Notes: a model not told the origin generated them from the sequence alone. Counted from the stretch's first letter, positions 26,835 through 34,802 are shown. The stretch is DNA of 45,763 nucleotides from Bacteroidales bacterium UBA1309 (GCA_002307185.1 DBTT01000006.1:10095-55857); one strand, 5' to 3'. A program made the numbers and translations.

Positions 26835-28188
26835 AATCAAATTTATTGATTTATTTGCAGGTCTTGGTGGTATAAGGCTTGGTTTTGAAAATATATTTAA
26901 CTCGAATGGTTTTGAAACAGAATGTGTAATGACTTCTGAAATAAAGCCTTATGCCATAAAAACCCTGCAACATAATTTCAAACATGATTTTTTAGCTGGT
27001 GATATTTTTGAAATTAGTAACGAATTTATTCCCGATTTTGATTTTCTTTTGGGTGGCTTTCCTTGCCAGCCCTTTAGTGCGAGTGGTAAAAGACAGGGTT
27101 TTCTTGATACAAGAGGCACTTTGTTTTTTGAAATAGAACGAATTTTAAGGGCAAAAAAACCGTATGGTTTTATTTTGGAAAATGTTGAAGGGCTTGTTAA
27201 ACATGATTTGGCAAATAAACATGATGAAATTGGCAGAACACTTTCAACAATACTATACACTCTTGAACATGATTTGGGATATAAAGTCTCATGGAAAGTC
27301 TTTGATTCCTTAGAATTTGGATTGCCACAGTCAAGGAAACGCATTTTCATTGTTGGTACGCTAAATGACAAAATTGATTTAACTGGAAATACTCCTGTAT
27401 TAAAAAAACTTGATAGTATATTGGACAAGGGGTTACCAACATTAGAATCAAAGTTTGTAGAAAAACTGCTGTCACATTTTGAAATATCCGAATTGTATGG
27501 AAAATCAATAAAAGATAAAAGAGGTGGCGACAACAATATCCACAGTTGGGACATTGGATTGAAAGGCGAAGTATCTAAAGAGCAATGTGTTTTATTGAAC
27601 AAATTGTTTAAAGAGCGACGAAAAAAACAATGGGCTTTAGAAATTGGCATCGACTGGATGGATGGAATGACTTTAACGCTTGAGCAAATAAATACCTTTA
27701 TTAATAAGCCCAAAGAAGAATTAAAGGTTATGCTTGACGACCTTGTAAACAAAGGCTATTTAAAGTTTGAGCATCCCAAAAAGTTAGTTAAAGAAAGCAC
27801 CAAGGACGGTATTTCATCGTATCGTGAATACGATGAAACAAAACCCAAAGGATACAATATTGTTACAGGAAAACTGAGCTTTGAGATTAATAAAATATTA
27901 GACCCTGATAATATCGCTCCAACATTAGTCGCAACTGATGTCTCTCGTCTTGCTGTGCCAGACGGAAATGGGCTAAGAAGGTTAACTATCAGAGAAGGAC
28001 TTCGATTGTTTGGCTATCCCGAATGGTACGAAATACCAACAAAGGAATATGATGCCTTTGACTTATTGGGAAATACGGTAGCCATTCCTGTAGTTGAATA
28101 TGTTGTTTCTCGGATTGTTGAAAGAATCAAGAATTTGGATAATATTGATTCAGCACTTCATCAAGAACATGCAATGTGCGCTGATTGA
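26821..28188 (+). CDS. DNA (cytosine-5)-methyltransferase
   Basis: C5-cytosine DNA methylase of 455 residues. Motifs in order: I FIDLFAGLGGIRLGFEN (residues 8-24), IV GGFPCQPFSASGKRQGF with the catalytic Cys near residue 84, VI ILENVEGLV, VIII QSRKRIFIVG, a target-recognition region of about 200 residues, then IX LRRLTIREGLRLFGYPEWY and X DLLGNTVAIPVVEYVV. The start at MENSKIKFID is chosen because motif I must lie close to the N-terminus and because it is coupled to the preceding gene. No restriction endonuclease is evident on either side, so it may be an orphan or a remnant of a type II system. Base composition suggests acquisition by transfer. Confidence 0.93.
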   Translation: MENSKIKFIDLFAGLGGIRLGFENIFNSNGFETECVMTSEIKPYAIKTLQHNFKHDFLAGDIFEISNEFIPDFDFLLGGFPCQPFSASGKRQGFLDTRGTLFFEIERILRAKKPYGFILENVEGLVKHDLANKHDEIGRTLSTILYTLEHDLGYKVSWKVFDSLEFGLPQSRKRIFIVGTLNDKIDLTGNTPVLKKLDSILDKGLPTLESKFVEKLLSHFEISELYGKSIKDKRGGDNNIHSWDIGLKGEVSKEQCVLLNKLFKERRKKQWALEIGIDWMDGMTLTLEQINTFINKPKEELKVMLDDLVNKGYLKFEHPKKLVKESTKDGISSYREYDETKPKGYNIVTGKLSFEINKILDPDNIAPTLVATDVSRLAVPDGNGLRRLTIREGLRLFGYPEWYEIPTKEYDAFDLLGNTVAIPVVEYVVSRIVERIKNLDNIDSALHQEHAMCAD

Positions 28189-28205
28189 AAACAAAATCAC
28201 TCGCA

Positions 28206-28379
28206 TCATAAATCCGGTGTAAATCGTTTTGACGACCAACCCAACCAAAACCATCGCAGTAATTCAGCATGATTATCCTGTTTGCTCGATGGTTTTGAAT
28301 GTAAAAAGTTATTGTCAAATTCGTCATCTATCATGAATGACATACTGTTTTTCCAATCTTCAAATGATATTTTGCCCAT
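28206..28379 (-). CDS. Hypothetical 57-residue protein
   Basis: Open frame from an ATG to TGA on the strand opposite the methyltransferase, converging on it with a 17-bp gap. The translation starts MGKISFEDWKNSMSFMIDDE and ends with the Trp-rich LLRWFWLGWSSKRFTPDL. Acidic in the N-terminal half, basic and aromatic at the end. It resembles no family I know. The amino-acid mix looks protein-like rather than random, and it fills an otherwise empty gap. It could be a small defence-island protein or the truncated start of a longer gene. Confidence 0.45.
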   Translation of the reverse strand: MGKISFEDWKNSMSFMIDDEFDNNFLHSKPSSKQDNHAELLRWFWLGWSSKRFTPDL

Positions 28380-28451
28380 ATTCTATCTTTTTACTTTTAA
28401 GTTGAGAATCTATGCGAATCATTTTAAGCTCGTTTCATGTCGGCATTTTTT

Positions 28452-29276
28452 TTAACTTAGTTGGCTCAAGTATTTCGCCATTTCCGCCTGCACCTTTTTA
28501 GCTTCTGCGCGTGCTGCGTTGGCAAACTCTTCAGTGTTGTCGGCATAGATAATGGCACGGGAAGAATTCACGAGCAATCCGCATTGTTTGTTCATGCCAT
28601 ATCTGGCCACTTCCTCCAAGCTACCGCCTTGCGCTCCCACGCCAGGAACCAACAGGAAATGATCGGGTGCAATTTTCCGAATATCTTCAAACATTTTTCC
28701 TTGCGTGGCTCCCACCACATACATCATTTGTTCCTCCGATCCCCATTCTTGTGATTTCTTGAGAACTTTTTCAAACAGCCGTTCGCCATTCGCGTCTTCC
28801 ATCAATTGGAAATCCTGCGAGCCTTTGTTGGAAGTCAAAGCCAACAGAATAACCCAGCGGCCTTGGTATTTCAAAAACGGTTTCACACTATCTTCTCCCA
28901 TGTAGGGCGCAACAGTGATGGCATGGGCCTTCATTTTTTCAAAAGCCGAAGAAGCGTATCTTTCGGAAGTGTTGCCGATGTCGCCGCGTTTGGCATCGAG
29001 TATGATGAACTGGTCGGGATATTTTGTGCGAATATATTCAATCGTTTTTTCCATCGCCCAGATTCCTTTTATCCCTTCTCCTTCATAGAAAGCGGCATTG
29101 GGTTTGAAAGCCACGCAGTAAGGGGCCGTGGCATCGATGATCGCTTTGTTGAAGGTGTAAATGGGATCTTCTTCCGAAAGTAAATAATCGGGAATCTTAT
29201 GGATGTCAGTATCCAGCCCTACACAAAGGAATGATTTTTTCCGTTTGATATTCTCAAATAATTCTTGCTTGGTCAT
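28452..29276 (-). CDS. pyrF: Orotidine 5'-phosphate decarboxylase
   Basis: Final step of de novo UMP synthesis. It is the type-2 family form, 274 residues from the MTKQELFENI start (an in-frame ATG 10 codons upstream adds MKPEQNSKIK, not expected in the family). KSFLCVGLDTDIHKIP opens the barrel. DAKRGDIGNTSERYASSAF near residue 88 has the catalytic Lys/Asp set. VGATQGKMFEDIRKIAPDH and LVPGVGAQGGSLEEV form the phosphate-binding end. Downstream of prfA with a 50-bp gap on the same strand. Confidence 0.95.
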   Translation of the reverse strand: MTKQELFENIKRKKSFLCVGLDTDIHKIPDYLLSEEDPIYTFNKAIIDATAPYCVAFKPNAAFYEGEGIKGIWAMEKTIEYIRTKYPDQFIILDAKRGDIGNTSERYASSAFEKMKAHAITVAPYMGEDSVKPFLKYQGRWVILLALTSNKGSQDFQLMEDANGERLFEKVLKKSQEWGSEEQMMYVVGATQGKMFEDIRKIAPDHFLLVPGVGAQGGSLEEVARYGMNKQCGLLVNSSRAIIYADNTEEFANAARAEAKKVQAEMAKYLSQLS

Positions 29277-29326
29277 TTTAATTTTACTATTTTGTTCTGG
29301 CTTCAAGCCATTTTATCATTGTTTTA

Positions 29327-30412
29327 TTATAATCCGCTCTCTTTTAGCCGTTCTGTGTTTTCGGCGATAATCAGTTTGTCAATCACATCCTGGATGTCGC
29401 CTCCCACGAATGCCGCCAGGTTGTAGATGGTGTAATTGATGCGGTGGTCGGTGATGCGCCCTTGCGGATAGTTGTACGTACGGATTTTTGCAGAACGGTC
29501 GCCGGTGGAAACCATTGTCTTGCGTTTGGAGGAGATGGCAGCCAAATGCTCCTGCAACTTCATGTCGTACAAACGTGTCCGAAGCATTTGCAGGGCCATT
29601 TCACGGTTGGCCACCTGCGAACGGGAAACCTGGCATTGGATCATGATCCCTGTCGGCTTGTGTGTAAGCTGCACTTTTGTCTCCACCTTGTTCACGTTCT
29701 GTCCACCCGCACCACTCGAACGTGCCGTTTGAATCTCCAAGTCAGCCGGATTGATCTCCACATCCACCTCCTCGGCTTCGGGAAGCACGGCTACGGACGC
29801 TGCCGAAGTGTGTACACGGCCTTGCGTTTCGGTGGCGGGGACACGTTGCACACGATGCACACCGCTTTCGTATTTTAGTATCCCATAAACATTGTCGCCG
29901 GTGACGGTGAAGATAACTTCCTTGAATCCGCCCGAACTACCTTCACTGCTGCTTGTGATTTCTGTTTTCCAACCCTTCCACTCGCAATATTTGAGATACA
30001 TGCGCAAAAGGTCGCCGGCAAAAATAGCCGCTTCATCACCGCCTGTCCCGCCGCGGATCTCCATTACGGCATTTTTGTCGTCTTCAGGATCTTTTGGGAT
30101 AAGCAAGAGCTTGATTTCTTCCTCCAATTCCGGAATCCGGCTGGTGTTGATGTCCAACTCTTCTTTGGCCATTTCCCGCAGCTCGGAATCGTTCTCGTTT
30201 TCCAGAATATTTTTGGCTTCGTCAATGCCGTCCAAAAGTTGTTTGTACTCTTTCCGGGCGTTGGAAATCTTTTCGAGTTCGCTATATTCCTTATTGAGTT
30301 TGACATACCGTTTCATGTCGGCAATCACCTCCGGGTCGGTGATAAGCGTGGCGATTTCCTGAAATCGGATTTCTAAAGTCTCTAATTTTTCTAATAATGA
30401 AGATTGGGACAT
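29327..30412 (-). CDS. prfA: Peptide chain release factor 1
   Basis: Class I release factor recognising UAA and UAG. It has 361 residues. The catalytic GGQ loop is in ARSSGAGGQNVNKVE near residue 235. GGTGGDEAAIFAGDLLRMY and SGVHRVQRVPATETQGRVHT are typical for domains 2/4. The stop-codon recognition tripeptide expected for RF1 is the PxT type, and the context PATETQGR fits RF1 rather than RF2. No programmed frameshift site, also consistent with RF1. The GGQ glutamine would be modified by PrmC, not in the window. Confidence 0.96.
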   Translation of the reverse strand: MSQSSLLEKLETLEIRFQEIATLITDPEVIADMKRYVKLNKEYSELEKISNARKEYKQLLDGIDEAKNILENENDSELREMAKEELDINTSRIPELEEEIKLLLIPKDPEDDKNAVMEIRGGTGGDEAAIFAGDLLRMYLKYCEWKGWKTEITSSSEGSSGGFKEVIFTVTGDNVYGILKYESGVHRVQRVPATETQGRVHTSAASVAVLPEAEEVDVEINPADLEIQTARSSGAGGQNVNKVETKVQLTHKPTGIMIQCQVSRSQVANREMALQMLRTRLYDMKLQEHLAAISSKRKTMVSTGDRSAKIRTYNYPQGRITDHRINYTIYNLAAFVGGDIQDVIDKLIIAENTERLKESGL

Positions 30413-30818
30413 ACGTTTGGTGGTTCCTTTTAAATAGGATGCAAAGGTATAAAAAATACGCCTTTTTTTTCATTGAGCATGGTAGGAAATAACGACAGAG
30501 GCCAACTGTATTTGACCGATTTGGGGTAGGTTGTCTGGCAAAAAGTAGAAAAAGCTTGCCCGGGACTGAAAATCGGCGTAGTCAAATCCTGCAATCTGAA
30601 CCGCTTTCGACACAGCCAATGTAGATAGCCTGTGTTGGTGGCTCGGGCTTTGTCTTATTGGTTTCATCGTTGCAAATATTTTTAGTACATGTCCGTAACC
30701 TCAGAGGCCTGGCGGTTTGCGGGGCCAAAGATAGAGAGGCAATCGGCATTGGCCGTTGTTATGTTCCAAAAGTATAAAAAATTGGTACGTATCCCAATCT
30801 TTATCTTCGTTTCTGCCT
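30413..30818. other. Intergenic patch without a supported gene
   Basis: About 400 bp of atypical, GC-richer sequence between prfA and the HHH gene. A 65-codon frame exists on the minus strand (30470-30667, MKPIRQSPSHQHRLSTLAVS) but neighbouring frames look equally protein-like and it has no family match, so I do not call it. Together with the attC-like palindrome next to it, the stretch looks like a residual cassette or other accessory DNA. Confidence 0.4.
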
Positions 30819-30870
30819 GCTCCTAACGTTCCGCAAATACACGAGGGGTGTGAGTTCTGCTGCTAGCTGC
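30819..30870 (-). other. attC-like imperfect palindrome behind the HHH gene
   Basis: On the minus strand, GCAGCTAGC and GTTAGGAGC (6 of 9 pair) enclose a stem in which GCAGAACTCACAC pairs with GTGTATTTGC, leaving three unpaired bases on one arm and a CCCTC loop. The right end reads AACGTTAGG, like the AAC/GTTRRRY core of integron attC sites. Short total length (52 bases), outer box pairing and unpaired bases on one side are the attC architecture, but the left box is a poor RYYYAAC match and no integrase is in the window. Confidence 0.4.
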
Positions 30871-31680
30871 GACCTTTTTTGTCTATTTGTTTATATTCAA
30901 TTGATTCGTGCCATGGCTTTGTCGGTCTGCCTGTTGGATAACCATTTTCAAGAAGGTTTTTCTTTCTCTGTTCGGTGAAGCCCCACCACATTTTTTAGCG
31001 TCCTGGTTTTGTGCAAAATTTACCACTAATCTGAACTGGTCTTCAACGCATGGGTCTATCCAATATCCTTTTTTCTGTTCGTATTCGTCTGTCAATTTTG
31101 CTCCGTCTTTATCTTTGAGTTCATTAAGAGAATAATATCCTAAAAACACTAAATCTTCGGCAAATTTTATCCCAATGGAAGGAACCGTTTGAAATTCAGC
31201 CAAAGCGTAAATTTCTTTTGTTCTTTCTGTTGTTGAGTTTAGCAATACTTCCAGTTCGTCAGTTGCATAGTTAAGGATCTCAACTATTTTGACTTTGTTC
31301 TTTTTTAGATTGGCTTTCTCAAGGTCGGTGAGTGGCAACCTCATGTTTGTCTGAATTCCCACCGTGACTGCTTGAACTCTCGCCGTATATGCTTGGACTC
31401 CCACCGTGACCGCTTGAATTCTCGCCGTATCTGCTTGAACTATCATCGTATCTGCTTGGACTCCCACCGTGACTGCTTGAACTATCGCCGTATCTGCTTG
31501 AACTCCTGCTGTGACTGCTTGAACTCTCGCCGTATATGCTTTGACTCCCGCCGTGACTGCTTTAACTCTCGCCGTGTCTGCTACAATTCCCACTGTTGCT
31601 GCTATAACTTGCGCCGTTGCTGTTATAACTCGCCTCGTTGCTGTTACAACTCTCCCCCGTTGTCGCTTCTCCATTCGCAA
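30863..31680 (-). CDS. HHH/Cdd1-type protein with repeat-encoded N-terminus and probable 3' frameshift
   Basis: The C-terminal part (LEVLLNSTTERTKEIYALAE, VPSIGIKFAEDLVFLGYYSL, then CVEDQFRLVVNFA) resembles the Cdd1/'pathogenicity locus' helix-hairpin-helix family, a small putative DNA-binding domain. The conserved end KKWWGFTEQRKKNLLENGYP is out of frame: it appears after a one-base shift at the A6 run (T6 on plus, 30991-30996), and that frame runs to a TAG at 30863. The unshifted frame stops at 30883 with an unrelated tail. The first ~115 codons are a 21-bp minisatellite giving heptads like VQAVTVG/VQADTAR. The true start may instead be the ATG giving MRLPLTDLEK, just after the repeats. Function unknown. 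Confidence 0.6.
31348..31662. repeat. 21-bp minisatellite, 15 units
   Basis: Fifteen consecutive 21-base units, none interrupted by length changes, with plus-strand consensus near TGCTTGAACTCTCGCCGTATC. Units tend to alternate between a form ending CGTGAC and one ending CGTATC/CGTATA, giving a 42-bp higher-order pattern. The units diverge toward the 31662 end. Since 21 is a multiple of three, the array stays open in more than one frame on each strand; on the minus strand it encodes a 7-residue repeat. Such arrays typically vary in copy number between strains. Confidence 0.9.
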
Positions 31681-31780
31681 AAACAGTGGGCGCGCGTTCC
31701 GATTTTTGCCATTTATTTCAGAAAACCAAATTAATATGCTTACATTCGCATAGTATTAACCAAATAAACCGAAACACATC

Positions 31781-32728
31781 ATGAGTTATTTTTTATGGGC
31801 TTTGATAGCTATCGTTGCTATGATAATATTATCAGGCTTTGTGACCGTCAACCAAGGCTACGTGGCAGTGATCACGGTTTTCGGAAAATACCGCCGTATC
31901 ATGGCGCCGGGGCTGAACCTGCGCATCCCGATCATTGAGCAGATATACCGGAAAATCTCCATCCAGAACCGCTCCGTCGAGTTGGAATTTCAGGCTGTTA
32001 CTCAGGATCAGGCAAATGTTTACTTCAAGGCGATGTTGCTGTATGCCGTCATCAACCAAAGTGAAGAGACGATCAAAAACGTGGCTTTCAAATTTGTGGA
32101 TGAGCGAAATTTCATGCAGGCGCTGATCCGCACCATCGAGGGTACGATCCGTAGTTTTGTGGCAACAAAAAAACAAGCGGAAATTCTGGGGCTTCGCACC
32201 GAAATTGTGGAAGAGGTTAAGCTTCATTTAGATGGCACTTTGGAGCAATGGGGCTACCACATGATCGATATTCAGTTGAATGATATTACATTTGACGAAG
32301 AAATCATCAAGTCGATGGCCAAGGTGGTGGCTTCTAACAATTTGAAGGCGGCTGCCGAAAACGAAGGCCAAGCCCTTTTGATAACCAAAACCAAAGCTGC
32401 CGAGGCTGAAGGGAATGCAATCAAGATTTCGGCTTTGGCGGAGAAAGAGGCTGCCATGCAAAGAGGGCAGGGGATAGCTTTGTTCCGTCAGGAAGTGGCC
32501 AAAGGGATGGCAAGCGCAGCAAAGGAAATGTCAGATGCGGACTTGGATGCGTCTTTCCTTTTGTTTAGCATGTGGACGGAAGCCATCAAAAACTTTGCGG
32601 AAAATGGAAAGGGAAATGTTATTTTCTTGGATGGATCAACAGATGGAATGCAAAAAACAATCCACCAAATGATGGGGGCCAGCAGGCTTACCACCTTGGA
32701 CGACGAAAAGCCGTCAACAAAATCGTAA
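31781..32728 (+). CDS. SPFH/Band 7 domain membrane protein (stomatin-like)
   Basis: Membrane scaffold protein of 315 residues. One N-terminal helix (FLWALIAIVAMIILSGFVTV, residues 4-23) anchors it. The SPFH domain follows: VNQGYVAVITVFGKYRRIMA, APGLNLRIPIIEQIYRKISI, SVELEFQAVTQDQANVYFKA, RTIEGTIRSFVATKKQAEI. An Ala/Glu-rich coiled coil (KAAAENEGQALLITKTKAAE) sits at about residues 188-230. Stomatin-like proteins form rings that organise membrane domains and protease partners; no NfeD-type partner gene is next to it. Terminator at 32765. Confidence 0.9.
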   Translation: MSYFLWALIAIVAMIILSGFVTVNQGYVAVITVFGKYRRIMAPGLNLRIPIIEQIYRKISIQNRSVELEFQAVTQDQANVYFKAMLLYAVINQSEETIKNVAFKFVDERNFMQALIRTIEGTIRSFVATKKQAEILGLRTEIVEEVKLHLDGTLEQWGYHMIDIQLNDITFDEEIIKSMAKVVASNNLKAAAENEGQALLITKTKAAEAEGNAIKISALAEKEAAMQRGQGIALFRQEVAKGMASAAKEMSDADLDASFLLFSMWTEAIKNFAENGKGNVIFLDGSTDGMQKTIHQMMGASRLTTLDDEKPSTKS

Positions 32729-32764
32729 TTCAATCTCGACCTTCCTTATTCTCAACAAATACAT

Positions 32765-32802
32765 AAACCTGAAGCGTGGAAGCAGCACGTTTCAGGTTTT
32801 TT
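32765..32802 (+). terminator. Terminator after the SPFH gene
   Basis: ACCTGAAGCGTG pairs with CACGTTTCAGGT (one G-U) across a 7-base loop, followed by TTTTTT. It separates the SPFH gene from the AI-2E family gene, and supports the later start codon for the latter. Confidence 0.85.
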
Positions 32803-32902
32803 GCTTAGATTTGCCAAGTCCGTTGTCGGCTTTGCTTTTGATAGGCATTTTCTACGGAGTTCAAAATCAAGAAAGTTTCAATTACTAAAACAGAAATGCA
32901 AT

Positions 32903-33991
32903 ATGTTGAATTCATCTACGGAAAATCGTTTTAGAGAAAAGTACTGGCTGGTGTCTTTGATCGTATTGGTCGTTGTCTTGGGAATGATCAATATTTACTC
33001 CTTGTGGCCTTATTTGGGTAGTGTGCTGGGAGCTTTCACGTTGTATGTGTTGGTGAGAGGCCAACTTCTTTGGTTGACCGGCAAGAAGAAGATCGGGAAG
33101 AAACTGGCTGCTTCGATGCTGCTTCTCGAAGTCACTATCTTTTTTCTGATACCGGTGGTTGCCGTGGTGCTGCTGCTTATCAACAAATTGCAAAACACCG
33201 CCATAGATCTCTCATTCCTGATAAAGGAAATGGACGATTATTTGCAAATAATCAAGGATAAAACCGGCTTCGATTTGTTGAATGCAAGTGCAATAGGCTC
33301 TATCCCTAAAATCACGGGGCAAATCCTTCAATTGCTCTTGAGCGGTGTTAGCAGTCTTTTTATCAATGTCATTTTGTTGATATTTGTTCTCTATTTCATG
33401 CTTGTAAGTCAGAAGGAGGTTGAAAAATACATGTATGATTTGCTCCCGTTTCGGGACGAAAATAAGAAAATAATGCTTCACGAAGCCAGGGTGATTATTA
33501 ATTCCAATGCCTTTGGAATCCCTTTGCTGGCGCTCATCCAGGGAGGTTTTGCTTATGTTGGCTATCTTATTTTCGGGGTGGACGAACCTTTCCTTTATGC
33601 TCTGTTTACGAGTTTTGCAACGATTATCCCGATTTTTGGGACGGCTTTGGTTTGGGTGCCGGTGTGCATTTTCCTCTTTATTTCCAAGGATTGGGGAAAT
33701 GCTATTGGATTGACACTCTATTGCCTGTTGGTCATATCGAATGTGGACAATGTGGCGCGCCTTATCCTCCAAAAGAAGATGGGTGATATCCATCCGCTGA
33801 TAACCGTGTTTGGCGTTTTGGTCGGGCTTTATGTGTTCGGCTTTTGGGGCATCATCTTTGGCCCGCTGATCCTTTCTTTGTTTTGCTTGTTCGTGGATTT
33901 TTTCAAAAAAGAATATATCGACAAGCCGAATGCTGCCGGTGGCGTTGATTATGCTTCTGAGGCAAATCTTTCGAAAGAACCCAAGTCATAG
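32903..33991 (+). CDS. AI-2E family transporter (PerM-like)
   Basis: Inner-membrane protein of 362 residues with about eight helices. Hydrophobic segments include YWLVSLIVLVVVLGMINIYS, LLEVTIFFLIPVVAVVLLLI and FINVILLIFVLYFMLVSQKE. The conserved family core is FGIPLLALIQGGFAYVGYLI, FATIIPIFGTALVWVPVCIF and, near the C-terminus, HPLITVFGVLVGLYVFGFWG, IIFGPLILSLF. The family includes putative AI-2 exporters and Na+/H+ antiporters, so the substrate is undetermined. I take the ATG at 32903 because the upstream in-frame extension overlaps a terminator. Confidence 0.9.
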   Translation: MLNSSTENRFREKYWLVSLIVLVVVLGMINIYSLWPYLGSVLGAFTLYVLVRGQLLWLTGKKKIGKKLAASMLLLEVTIFFLIPVVAVVLLLINKLQNTAIDLSFLIKEMDDYLQIIKDKTGFDLLNASAIGSIPKITGQILQLLLSGVSSLFINVILLIFVLYFMLVSQKEVEKYMYDLLPFRDENKKIMLHEARVIINSNAFGIPLLALIQGGFAYVGYLIFGVDEPFLYALFTSFATIIPIFGTALVWVPVCIFLFISKDWGNAIGLTLYCLLVISNVDNVARLILQKKMGDIHPLITVFGVLVGLYVFGFWGIIFGPLILSLFCLFVDFFKKEYIDKPNAAGGVDYASEANLSKEPKS

Positions 33992-34040
33992 AATCACTAT
34001 TGCGTAATTCGGGTTGCATAAAAAAGTTGAAAACCTTCGG

Positions 34041-34140
34041 TCTTTGCGTGAAAGAATCTCTATTTCCACGCAGAGTCGCAAAGGAAATGCCTGCCGAGAA
34101 CGCAAAGATGACATTCTCGGCTACATGGTCACAAGATTAC
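34041..34140. repeat. 100-bp intergenic repeat, copy A
   Basis: Non-coding element beginning TCTTTGCGTGAAAGAAT and ending TGGTCACAAGATTAC, 91% identical to copy B at 34236-34334. The left part can fold: GCGTGAAA... pairs with ...CCACGC imperfectly here, and perfectly in copy B. It contains a second GAGAACGCAAAGATGACATT core. Confidence 0.85.
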
Positions 34141-34235
34141 CGGGTTTCGGAACGGAGAATAAGAAAACTCTTTTTACCCATTTTACCCCGTGGTTAAATT
34201 AAAAACCTCCGCGCCCTCTGCGAAAAAACTTTGTG

Positions 34236-34334
34236 TCTTTGCGTGAAAGAATTTCTGTTTCACGCAGAGCCGCAAAGGCAATGCCCGCCGAGAACGCAAA
34301 GATGACATTTTCGGTCACATGGTCACAAGATTAC
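34236..34334. repeat. 100-bp intergenic repeat, copy B
   Basis: Direct repeat of copy A, shorter by one base. The left end forms a stem, GCGTGAAA/TTTCACGC, flanked by CTTT/AGAG, a small palindromic element like the ones spread through intergenic DNA of many bacteria. The copies lie 195 bp apart in the same orientation between the AI-2E gene and the orphan riboswitch. Confidence 0.85.
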
Positions 34335-34368
34335 TTGGTCACTCCTTCACTATGCTTACTCATAAAAC

Positions 34369-34399
34369 GAGGCACAAACTCTGCCGAAGTTTATGCCTC
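34369..34399. other. 12-bp stem-loop downstream of the riboswitch
   Basis: GAGGCACAAACT pairs with AGTTTATGCCTC (one G-U on the minus strand) around a 7-base loop. It lies between the riboswitch output and the repeats. No long U-tract follows on either strand, so its role as a terminator is doubtful. Confidence 0.5.
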
Positions 34400-34601
34400 A
34401 TTTATCTTTAATCTAAGCCTCATTGTACGCATGTTTGCCGAGAACAGACGCAAAAAGGCAGATGTGAACGAACACACGGGTACATAATTACCTAAAGAAA
34501 CCCGTTGTTCTTGTTTCTAAAAAATACAATGTGATTCGAAAAAGTCACACGAACTTCCCAACCTCCGTTCCTCGCAAGAGAGTGAAAAAGATTCGATCGC
34601 A

Positions 34602-34785
34602 GGCAGGTCTTCGGACTTAACTTGGATATCATGCTGTCTTCCCAGTCAGAGTTCTTAGTTATAGAACCACCAGTGACAAAAGTGTTGCAGAATCCATTTT
34701 TATAGTATTACCGCAGCGGGACTGTTCAGGATTTTCACCTGATTCCCTTTTTTCAACCTTCCAGGTCTGGATAGATTGAACCTGT
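34602..34785 (-). promoter_or_regulatory. Cobalamin riboswitch, no gene behind it
   Basis: On the minus strand the aptamer landmarks occur in order: GGGAATCAGGTGAAAATCC, then AACAGTCCCGCTGCGGTAA, the B12 box region GTCACTG, CTGACTGGGAAGACAGCATG and the closing AAGTCCGAAGACCTGCC. A TAAATTTG box lies 10 bases upstream (34795-34802). Such elements normally control B12 transport or synthesis genes (btuB, cob genes) or B12-independent isoenzymes. Here the 600 bases downstream on this strand hold only repeats and short frames, and then run antisense into the AI-2E gene. The aptamer call is secure; its target is missing or lost. Confidence 0.93.
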
Positions 34786-34794
34786 ATCGTGCTG

Positions 34795-34802
34795 CAAATT
34801 TA
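34795..34802 (-). promoter_or_regulatory. Candidate -7 box of the riboswitch transcript
   Basis: TAAATTTG on the minus strand, directly ahead of the aptamer; an exact TTG at -33 is lacking. It suggests the riboswitch RNA may still be transcribed. Confidence 0.5.

Noticed and set aside
30470..30667. 65-residue protein on the minus strand between prfA and the HHH gene
   Set aside because: No recognisable family, and alternative frames look equally plausible; composition does not favour this frame.
31348..31662. CRISPR array
   Set aside because: Units are contiguous 21-bp repeats without unique spacers of constant length, and no cas genes are present; it is a minisatellite.
31372..31734. Plus-strand protein with Arg/Cys-rich repeats
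   Set aside because: It is the antisense reading of the minisatellite, open because the unit is a multiple of three; no start signal or family.
34000..34200. Small plus-strand genes after the AI-2E gene
   Set aside because: The frames lie within the 100-bp non-coding repeat and its duplicate; different frames are open in each copy.
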